NCBI GenBank assembly: GCA_039927975.1
Contig: JBDSTZ010000183.1
Coordinates: 1 to 12,038 of the forward strand
Direction of reading: 5' to 3'
Origin: JBDSTZ01 sp039927975
GTDB lineage: Bacteria > Pseudomonadota > Gammaproteobacteria > Burkholderiales > Burkholderiaceae_D
Length of the DNA stretch: 12,038 nt
Made by a program: the position numbers and the translations under genes. Below the pieces are notes generated by a model. That model was given only the letters and a program-made list of their open reading frames with translations. It had not been told where the DNA came from and searched no databases. Positions 6,243 through 12,038 of this stretch are shown one piece after another (the stretch's first letter is position 1; each line of letters opens with the position of its first letter).

Positions 6243-7714
6243 GCGGCCGCGTCCATTCCTGGCAGAGCCTTCCGCGCGCCGCGCGCGCCGTGGCGCTGGC
6301 CCTCGCCAGTCTGGTCCTGGCGTCCTGCGGCGGCGGCGGAGGCGGCGGCACCCCGACCACCCCTGTCGCGCCCCCGGCGCCGACAGTGAACGTCACGCTC
6401 GCCGCCAGCGCCAACGCCGGCGTCAGCGGCGACGACATCACCCTGACCTGGAGCACGAGCAATTTCACGGGCGCCAGCTGCGACGCCTCCGGCGCCTGGA
6501 GCGGCCAACAGACCGCCAGCGGCAGCAAGACGCTCGCCCTGCCGGCCCAGGGCACCGCCACCTACACCCTCAGCTGCGGCAGCGCCACCGGCAGTGTCAA
6601 CGTCGCCGTCGCCGCGCCACGCCTGCCCAATGTGATCCCGGTCCACGTCGACGGCGGGCTGATCAACACGGGGGCGATCGTCAACGCGCCCTTCGTCAGC
6701 GTCACGCTGTGCCGGCCCGGCACCACGATCTGCCAGACGATCAACAATGTGCTGGTCGACACCGGATCGAGCGGCCTGCGGCTGAGCGCGGCGCTGCTGC
6801 CCGAGCTGGCGCTGCCGGCGGTCAAGACCTCGGCCGGGGCCGAGATCGGCGCCTGCGGCCATTTCGCCAGCGGCTACACCTGGGGCGCGCTGGTCCAGGC
6901 AGACATCAAGCTCGGCGGCGAAACCGCGTCCGCCCAGTCGGTCCAGCTCACCACCGTCAGCCCGGCCGCGGCGGCGACGCCGACCGGCTGTTCGAGCATC
7001 GGCGCCGATATCGGCAGCGTGGCCTCGATGGGGTCGAACGGCATCCTCGGGGTCGGCGGCTTCCAGCACGATTGCGACTTCACCTGCGTCGTCCTGGCCA
7101 GCAACGGCGTCTACTACGGCTGCGTCGCCAGCGGCTGCACCGGCACCAAGCTCGCGCTGGCCCAGCAGGTCAGCAACCCGGTCAGCGCCTTCGCCAAGAA
7201 CAATAACGGCGTCATCCTGGCCTTGCCCGACGTGCCCGCCGGCGGCGTCAGCACGCTGGCCGGCACCCTCACCTTCGGCATCGGCACCGACGTCAACAAC
7301 GCGATCGCGGGCGAGAAGATTTTCGGCACCAACAGCAGCGGCGACTTCACCACCACTTACAAGGGGGCGACGCTGTCCGCGAGCTTCATCGACAGCGGCG
7401 CGAACGGGCTGTTCTTCAAAGATCCCCAGCTCACGCCATGCACCCGGAGCAGCGGATTCTATTGCCCCCTGACGCGCACGGCGCTCAGCGCCACCATCCT
7501 CGGCGCCGGCGGCACCAGCACCAGCCAGATCAGCTTCACGCTCGAAAACGCCGACACCCTGGGGCCCGGCATCAGGGTCGCCACTCTCGGCGCCGACCCG
7601 GGCGGCGCGCTCAGCGGCGCCACCACTTTCGCCTGGGGCCTGCCCTTCTTTTTCGGCCGCAAGGTGTTCGTGGGGATCGAGACCGCGACCGCCAATCCGT
7701 ACTGGGCCTTCTGA
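6239..7714 (+). CDS. DUF3443 family lipoprotein with Ig-like domain; possible pepsin-like fold
   Basis: This 491-residue protein is recognised as DUF3443. It begins with a lipoprotein signal (charged start, hydrophobic 17-28, lipobox LASC with Cys30) and a polyglycine linker. An Ig-like domain (about 48-126, Cys81 and Cys113) comes next, then the DUF3443 domain (about 129-491). That domain has two hydrophobic-D-T/S-G motifs, NVLVDTGSSGLRL (Asp174) and ASFIDSGANGLFF (Asp385), with NGILGVGGF (267-275) between them and WGLPFFFGRKVFVGIE (466-481) near the end. This is the motif order of bilobal pepsin-like aspartic proteases. Ten cysteines in the domain suggest disulfides outside the cytosol. Most DUF3443 proteins I recall are shorter; the Ig-like domain makes this one longer. 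Translation is probably coupled to DUF2844 through ATGA. Family and export are well supported; protease activity is inferred. Confidence 0.88.
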   Translation: MSGRVHSWQSLPRAARAVALALASLVLASCGGGGGGGTPTTPVAPPAPTVNVTLAASANAGVSGDDITLTWSTSNFTGASCDASGAWSGQQTASGSKTLALPAQGTATYTLSCGSATGSVNVAVAAPRLPNVIPVHVDGGLINTGAIVNAPFVSVTLCRPGTTICQTINNVLVDTGSSGLRLSAALLPELALPAVKTSAGAEIGACGHFASGYTWGALVQADIKLGGETASAQSVQLTTVSPAAAATPTGCSSIGADIGSVASMGSNGILGVGGFQHDCDFTCVVLASNGVYYGCVASGCTGTKLALAQQVSNPVSAFAKNNNGVILALPDVPAGGVSTLAGTLTFGIGTDVNNAIAGEKIFGTNSSGDFTTTYKGATLSASFIDSGANGLFFKDPQLTPCTRSSGFYCPLTRTALSATILGAGGTSTSQISFTLENADTLGPGIRVATLGADPGGALSGATTFAWGLPFFFGRKVFVGIETATANPYWAF

Positions 7715-7754
7715 GCGCGCGCCAGGACGGCTGACCGGATCGCCCCCCGCCTTG

Positions 7755-7763
7755 TGCTATGCT
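7755..7763 (+). promoter_or_regulatory. Candidate extended -10 promoter for yffB-dapE-prmB
   Basis: TGC directly precedes TATGCT, giving a TGn-TATnnT extended -10 element in the 158-base gap after the DUF3443 gene. No good -35 is present, which extended -10 promoters tolerate. An inverted repeat, ATGCT-GG-AGCAT (7759-7770), overlaps it and could be an operator or chance. The predicted leader would be about 100 bases long, with no recognisable riboswitch. Confidence 0.3.
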
Positions 7764-7872
7764 GGAGCATCCGGGGCGCCCGCGCGCCTGTTCTTCACTC
7801 CCGATCATCCACCAGGCCGGCTTCGCGCCGTCGGCGGCACTTCCGCCATCGTTGCGCACCGGCCCACTGACC

Positions 7873-8226
7873 ATGCACCTACTTTACGGCATTCCCAACT
7901 GCGACACGGTCAAGAAAGCGCGCGACTGGCTCGCCGACCACGACCAGCCGGTCCAGTTCCACGATTTCAAGAAACAAGGGCTCGACGCCGCCACCGTGGC
8001 CGCCTGGCTCGACCAGCTCGACTGGGAAGTGCTGGTCAACCGCAAGGGAACCACCTGGCGCAAGCTGAGCGAGGAACGCCGCGCCGCCGTGCAAGACAGG
8101 GCCAGCGCGCTTGCCCTCATGCTCGACACCCCATCGGTCGTCAAGCGCCCGGTGCTGGCGCGCGAGGGCCGCTTCTCGGTCGGCTTTTCCGACGCCCAGT
8201 ACCGCCAGCTGTTCGGCCTCGCCTGA
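7873..8226 (+). CDS. ArsC-family reductase-like protein, YffB/Spx type
   Basis: This 117-residue thioredoxin-fold protein matches the YffB subgroup of the ArsC/Spx family (E. coli YffB has about 118 residues). Visible are YGIPNCDTVKKARDWL (5-20) with its single conserved Cys10, HDFKKQGLD (30-38), NRKGTTWRKL (56-65) and PSVVKRPVL (87-95). It lacks a CxxC motif. Family knowledge points to a glutathione-linked thiol role rather than true arsenate reduction, and no ars operon is nearby. The frame is open upstream from 7759, but the added residues are proline- and serine-rich with no family match, so the ATG at 7873 is taken. Only 8 bases separate it from dapE. The same yffB-dapE order occurs in E. 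coli, so the pairing is old; the reason for it is not known to me. Confidence 0.88.
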   Translation: MHLLYGIPNCDTVKKARDWLADHDQPVQFHDFKKQGLDAATVAAWLDQLDWEVLVNRKGTTWRKLSEERRAAVQDRASALALMLDTPSVVKRPVLAREGRFSVGFSDAQYRQLFGLA

Positions 8227-8234
8227 GGGCCGCG

Positions 8235-9368
8235 ATGAGCGATTCCCGCACCCTGACGCTGAGTGAATCGCTGATCGCGCAAGCCTCGGTCACCCCGGCC
8301 GACGGCGGCTGCCAGCAGCGCCTGATCGCGCTGCTTTCCCCGCTCGGCTTCGCCTGCGAAACCATCGTCTCGAACGGCGTCACCAACCTGTGGGCGCGGC
8401 GCGGCAGCACGGCGCCGCTGTTCGTCTTCGCCGGCCACACCGACGTGGTGCCGGCCGGCCCGCTGGCCGAATGGTATTCGGCGCCCTTCACGCCCACCCG
8501 CCGCGACGGCAAGCTGTATGGGCGCGGCGCGGCCGACATGAAGACCTCGATCGCGGCGATGGTCGTCGCCTGCGAGGAGTTCGTCGCCGCCCATCCCGGC
8601 CATCGCGGCTCGATCGCCTTCCTGATCACCAGCGACGAGGAAGGCGTGGCCACCGACGGCACGGTGGAAGTGTGCCGCCGGCTGGAGGCGCGCGGCGAAG
8701 CGCTCGACTTCTGCCTGGTCGGCGAGCCCACCTCCGGCGCCACGCTCGGCGACACCATCAAGAACGGCCGCCGCGGTTCGCTCTCGGGCCACCTGGTGGT
8801 CAAGGGCGTGCAAGGCCACATCGCCTACCCCGACCTGGCGCGCAACCCGATCCACGAGGCGGCTCCGGCGCTGGCCGAACTGGCGGCCGAGCCGTGGGAC
8901 CAGGGTAACGAGTACTACTTGCCGACCTCGTGGCAAGTATCGAACCTGCACGCCGGCACCGGCGCGACCAATGTGATTCCGGGCCAGCTGACGGTCGACT
9001 TCAACTTCCGCTTTTCGACCGCCAGCACGGCCGAGGGACTGCGCGCGCGGGTCCACGCGATTCTCGACCGCCACGGCCTGCAGTACGATCTGCGCTGGAC
9101 CCTGAACGGCCTGCCCTTCCTCACGCCGCGCGGCGAATTATCGGACGCGGTGGCCGAGGCGATCCGCGCCGAAACCGGTGTCGAGACGAGCTTGTCGACC
9201 ACCGGCGGGACCTCGGACGGGCGTTTCATCGCTCGACTATGCCCGCAAGTGATAGAATTCGGGCCTCCGAACGCCAGTATCCACAAGATCGACGAGCATA
9301 TCGAGTTGCACTTTATCGATCCGCTCAAGAATATCTATCGCCGCACCTTGGAAAATCTGCTGGCGTAA
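8235..9368 (+). CDS. dapE: Succinyl-diaminopimelate desuccinylase (DapE)
   Basis: This 377-residue M20-family metallohydrolase (E. coli DapE has 375) removes succinate from N-succinyl-LL-diaminopimelate to give LL-diaminopimelate, after the DapC step. All expected di-zinc residues are visible and line up with characterised DapE: His68 and Asp70 in FAGHTDVVPAG, Asp101 in GRGAADMKTS, Glu135 (general base) and Glu136 in TSDEEG, Glu164 in VGEPTS, and His350 near the end. The dimerisation domain spans about 180-290, with VVKGVQGHIAYP and NVIPGQLTVDFNFRFST. The start at 8235 has GAGGG 5 bases upstream. A long in-frame extension back to 7752 runs through the yffB gene in another frame and is not real. 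It is probably translated together with yffB. Confidence 0.97.
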   Translation: MSDSRTLTLSESLIAQASVTPADGGCQQRLIALLSPLGFACETIVSNGVTNLWARRGSTAPLFVFAGHTDVVPAGPLAEWYSAPFTPTRRDGKLYGRGAADMKTSIAAMVVACEEFVAAHPGHRGSIAFLITSDEEGVATDGTVEVCRRLEARGEALDFCLVGEPTSGATLGDTIKNGRRGSLSGHLVVKGVQGHIAYPDLARNPIHEAAPALAELAAEPWDQGNEYYLPTSWQVSNLHAGTGATNVIPGQLTVDFNFRFSTASTAEGLRARVHAILDRHGLQYDLRWTLNGLPFLTPRGELSDAVAEAIRAETGVETSLSTTGGTSDGRFIARLCPQVIEFGPPNASIHKIDEHIELHFIDPLKNIYRRTLENLLA

Positions 9369-9393
9369 GCACCACCACGCCCAACCGAGAACG

Positions 9394-10299
9394 ATGGCCA
9401 TGACCACATCTTCCTTCACCACCCCGCGCGACCTGCTGCGCTATGCCGTAACGCGTTTCAACGCCGCCAAGCTGTTCTTCGGCCACGGCAGCGTCGAAGC
9501 CTTCGACGAAGCGGCCTACCTGATCCTGCACACGCTCAAGCTCCCGCTCGACAAGCTCGACCCTTTCCTCGACGCCAAGCTGCTGAACGAGGAAGTGCTG
9601 CAGGTGCTGGCCGTGATCGAACGCCGCGCCGTCGAGCGCGTGCCGGCCGCCTACATCACCAACGAAGCCTGGCTCGGCACCTACAATTTCTATGTCGACG
9701 AGCGGGTCATCGTGCCGCGCTCCTTCATCGCAGAGCTGATTCCCCAGCAGTTCAGCCCCTGGATCGCCGATCCCGACGCGGTCGAGCAGGTGCTCGAACT
9801 GTGCACGGGGTCGGGCTGCCTGGCGATCATGATGGCCGACGCCTTCCCCAACAGCGTGGTCGACGCGGTCGACATCTCGCCCGACGCGCTGGCCGTGGCC
9901 GAGCGTAATGTGCGCGACTACAAGCTCGAAGGCCGGGTCAATACGATTGCCTCGGACCTGTACGAGAACGTGCCGTTCAAAAAATACGACCTGATCGTCA
10001 CCAATCCGCCGTACGTGAATTCGGCCTCGATGGCGGCGCTGCCGCAGGAATACCTGCGCGAGCCGCAGATCGCGCTCGACGGCGGCGCCGACGGCATGGA
10101 CCTGGTGCGCAAGATCGTCGACAGCGCCGCCGACTACCTGACGGCCGACGGCATCCTGATGGTCGAAATCGGCAATGAGCGCGAGTACGCCGAAGCGGCG
10201 TTCGGCCATCTCGGCCTGACCTGGCTGACCACCAGCGCCGGCGACGACATGGTGTTCATGCTGCGCGCCGACCAGCTGACCAAACACGCCAAGCATTGA
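9394..10299 (+). CDS. prmB: Ribosomal protein L3 glutamine methyltransferase (PrmB)
   Basis: This 301-residue AdoMet-dependent methyltransferase is expected to methylate a glutamine side chain of ribosomal protein L3 in the cytosol. The N-terminal helical domain (1-95) is followed by VDERVIVPRSFIAELI (101-116), the AdoMet site VLELCTGSGCLAIMMA (133-148), VDAVDISPDALAVAERNV (156-173), and the glutamine-contacting NPPY (204-207). EPQIALDGGADGMDLVRKI (223-241) and the N-terminal PRDLLRYAVTRF separate PrmB from the release-factor enzyme PrmC. It lies 25 bases after dapE. The start is uncertain between ATG at 9394 and ATG at 9400: a weak GAGA at 9387-9390 is better spaced for the second, so two residues may be surplus. 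Its final codons overlap the first unit of a 12-bp tandem array. Confidence 0.95.
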   Translation: MAMTTSSFTTPRDLLRYAVTRFNAAKLFFGHGSVEAFDEAAYLILHTLKLPLDKLDPFLDAKLLNEEVLQVLAVIERRAVERVPAAYITNEAWLGTYNFYVDERVIVPRSFIAELIPQQFSPWIADPDAVEQVLELCTGSGCLAIMMADAFPNSVVDAVDISPDALAVAERNVRDYKLEGRVNTIASDLYENVPFKKYDLIVTNPPYVNSASMAALPQEYLREPQIALDGGADGMDLVRKIVDSAADYLTADGILMVEIGNEREYAEAAFGHLGLTWLTTSAGDDMVFMLRADQLTKHAKH

Positions 10300-10350
10300 A
10301 TCAAGCACGAATTCAAGCACGAATTTAAGCACAACGAATTTAAGCACAAC
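10291..10350. repeat. 12-bp tandem array after prmB
   Basis: Units start at 10291, 10303, 10315, 10327 and 10342. The core is AAGCAC followed by GAATTC or GAATTT. The fourth unit is 15 bp, with an extra ACA inside, and the last is truncated. The first, degenerate unit contains the prmB stop codon. The array is markedly AT-rich for this genome. Slippage during replication is the likely origin, and copy number may vary between strains. No terminator-like T-run follows, and no open frame of interest is present. Confidence 0.85.
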
Positions 10351-10410
10351 CTTACGCACCAACCCGGCCCGGCCATGCGCCGCGCCCGCACTCTGTAGAA
10401 AAGAAAAAGC

Positions 10411-12038
10411 ATGATACGTTTCCTCTCCGTTAGCCTGATGCGGGGCATCAAGCCGCTGTTGGAGAGCGTCGACCTGACGCTCAACCCCGGCGACAAGATC
10501 GGCCTGATCGGCGCCAACGGCGCCGGCAAATCGAGCCTGTTTGCCATGCTGCGCGGCGAGCTGCACCCGGACCAGGGCGAGATCGACTTCCCGGCCAAAT
10601 GGCGCATGGCCTACGTGGCGCAGGAAACGCCGGCGCTCGACCGCTGCGCGCTCGATTACGCGATCGACGGCGACGTCACGCTGCGCAAGCTTGAAGCCGA
10701 ACTCGCGCGCCTGGAAGCGGAGCCGGAGAGCAGCGAGAACGGTATCGCGATCGGCAATATCTACAGCGCGCTGGCCGACGCCGACGCCTACACCGTGCAG
10801 TCGCGCGGCGAACAGCTGCTGCTGGGCCTGGGCTTCTCGCTCGACCAGATGCAGCAGCCGGTGGCCAGCTTCTCGGGCGGCTGGCGGATGCGCCTGAACC
10901 TGGCGCAGGCGCTGATGTGCCCTTCCGAACTGCTGCTGCTTGACGAACCGACCAACCACCTGGATCTGGACGCGATCATCTGGCTGGAGGACTGGCTCAA
11001 ACGCTACCCGGGCACGCTGATCATCATCTCCCACGATCGCGACTTCCTCGACGAGATCGTCAACGTGGTGGTGCACATCGACGAGCGCAAACTGAAACGC
11101 TACTCGGGCAACTACTCAGGCTTCGAGCGCCAGCGCGCGGCGCAGATGGTGCTGGCCGCCGGCGCCCTCGCCAAGCAGATGCGCCAGCGCGCGCACCTCG
11201 AATCGTTCGTCAACCGCTTCAAGGCGCAGGCCTCGAAGGCGCGCCAGGCCCAGAGCCGCATGAAGGCGCTCGAAAAGATGGAGGAGCTGGCGCCGCTGCG
11301 CGCGGCGGCCGAATTCTCGTTCGAGTTCCGCGAGCCGCTGGCCGCGCCCAATCCGCTGCTGGCGATGGAAGACGTCAACGCCGGCTACGCGATCCTCGAC
11401 GAGCATGGCGACAAGGTCGGCGCCAAGACGATCGTCTCGAACATCAAGTTCTCGCTGCAGATCGGCCAGCGCATTGGCCTGCTGGGTGTGAACGGCGCCG
11501 GCAAATCGACCCTGATCAAAACCATCGCCGGCGAGATTGAACCGCTGACCGGCACCGCCACCACCGGCAAGGGCCTGTCGATCGGTTACTTCGCCCAGCA
11601 CCAGGTGGAGATGCTGCGCCACGACGAATCGCCGCTGTGGCACCTGGCGAAGATCGCGCCGACGGTGCGCGAGCAGGAACTGCGCAACTTCCTCGGCGGC
11701 TTCAACTTCCCCGGCACGATGGTGACCAGTCCGATCCGGCCGTTCTCGGGCGGCGAGAAGGCGCGCCTGGCGCTGGCCCTGATCGTGTGGCAGCGGCCAA
11801 ATTTGCTGCTGCTCGATGAACCGACCAACCACCTGGACCTGGAAACGCGCGAGGCGCTGACGATGGCGCTGGCGCAGTTCGAGGGCACGCTGGTGGTGGT
11901 GTCGCATGATCGCCACTTGCTGCGCGCGACAACCGACCAGTTCATCATCGTCGCCGACGGCAAGCTGCAGCCTTTCGACGGCGACCTGGACGACTACAAG
12001 GACTGGCTGTTCCAGACCAAGCTTGGCAAGGGCACCAC
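10411..12038 (+). CDS. ABC-F ATPase, YheS type (3' end beyond window)
   Basis: This soluble protein has two ABC ATPase domains and no membrane segments. ABC-F proteins bind ribosomes and relieve or regulate stalled translation; the exact role of the YheS type is less certain. The 542 visible residues track E. coli YheS closely. Domain 1 has Walker A GANGAGKS (34-41), signature FSGGW (154-158) and Walker B LLLLDEPTNHLDLD from 174. A charged helical linker (about 231-320), including AKQMRQRAHLESFVNRFKAQ, is the tRNA-contacting arm. Domain 2 has Walker A GVNGAGKST (359-367), signature FSGGEKARL (445-453) and Walker B LLLLDEPTNHLDLE from 465. YheS is about 637 residues, so roughly 95 are missing past the edge. 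The start ATG at 10411 matches the family (MIRFLSV) behind a purine-rich AAGAAAAAGC. Domain 2 carries a short extra segment, DEHGDKVGAKT, relative to E. coli. Confidence 0.94.
   Translation, partial: MIRFLSVSLMRGIKPLLESVDLTLNPGDKIGLIGANGAGKSSLFAMLRGELHPDQGEIDFPAKWRMAYVAQETPALDRCALDYAIDGDVTLRKLEAELARLEAEPESSENGIAIGNIYSALADADAYTVQSRGEQLLLGLGFSLDQMQQPVASFSGGWRMRLNLAQALMCPSELLLLDEPTNHLDLDAIIWLEDWLKRYPGTLIIISHDRDFLDEIVNVVVHIDERKLKRYSGNYSGFERQRAAQMVLAAGALAKQMRQRAHLESFVNRFKAQASKARQAQSRMKALEKMEELAPLRAAAEFSFEFREPLAAPNPLLAMEDVNAGYAILDEHGDKVGAKTIVSNIKFSLQIGQRIGLLGVNGAGKSTLIKTIAGEIEPLTGTATTGKGLSIGYFAQHQVEMLRHDESPLWHLAKIAPTVREQELRNFLGGFNFPGTMVTSPIRPFSGGEKARLALALIVWQRPNLLLLDEPTNHLDLETREALTMALAQFEGTLVVVSHDRHLLRATTDQFIIVADGKLQPFDGDLDDYKDWLFQTKLGKGT

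Noticed and set aside
7873..8226. Arsenate reductase (arsC) call
   Set aside because: It has the YffB/Spx pattern with one conserved cysteine, sits next to dapE as in E. coli, and lacks any other arsenic-resistance gene.
7752..8234. N-terminal extension of dapE (in-frame start far upstream)
   Set aside because: The extension overlaps all of yffB in another frame and is unlike any M20 peptidase. The ATG at 8235 gives the family length and residue numbering.
10541..10897. 118-codon + strand frame inside the ABC-F gene
   Set aside because: Out-of-frame shadow: Arg/Ala/Ser-rich, inside a gene with all its ATPase motifs intact.
9325..11076. Minus-strand open frame of 583 codons across prmB and the ABC-F gene
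   Set aside because: Antisense shadow of two recognisable genes. It reads through the 12-bp tandem array, which gives repeated VLKF-like residues.

Overview
The window reads as chromosomal DNA of a GC-rich betaproteobacterium, most likely Oxalobacteraceae (Massilia/Duganella/Telluria-like). This rests on the strong G/C third-position bias, the protein sequences, the dapC-dapD ... yffB-dapE-prmB gene order, and a DUF2844-DUF3443 pair that I associate with Burkholderiales. The assignment is from memory of families, not from a search. Every gene found is on the + strand.

Layout: (1) 1-567: a palindromic intergenic repeat, then a RidA-family protein. (2) 568-1958: a spacer with a 20-bp direct repeat and a TATAAT box, then a LysN-like class I aminotransferase. 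(3) 2041-5364: a promoter-like box, then dapC, dapD and a pilU-type pilus ATPase, closely spaced and probably co-transcribed. (4) 5365-5774: a 410-bp non-coding block with about four tandem 30-32 bp units, a 78-bp inverted-repeat element and a C-rich tract whose other strand fits a G-quadruplex pattern. (5) 5775-7714: two exported proteins, DUF2844 and DUF3443, joined by an ATGA overlap. (6) 7755-10299: an ArsC-fold YffB-like protein, dapE and prmB. (7) 10291-10350: a 12-bp tandem array. (8) 10411-end: a YheS-type ABC-F ATPase cut by the window edge.

How the genes work together: DapC, DapD and DapE are three enzymes of the succinylase branch of lysine and meso-diaminopimelate synthesis. In pathway order, DapD succinylates tetrahydrodipicolinate, DapC transaminates the product, and DapE removes the succinyl group. 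PrmB (modifies ribosomal protein L3) and the ABC-F protein (ribosome-binding) belong to translation. PilU powers pilus retraction with a PilT that is not in this window.

The best candidate for something under-described is the DUF2844-DUF3443 pair. The DUF3443 protein is a predicted lipoprotein with two hydrophobic-D-T/S-G motifs 211 residues apart, a GILG motif after the first and a pepsin-like C-terminal motif. This suggests a bilobal, pepsin-like aspartic protease fold, with the small DUF2844 protein as a translationally coupled exported partner. That function is inference; the motifs are visible in the sequence.
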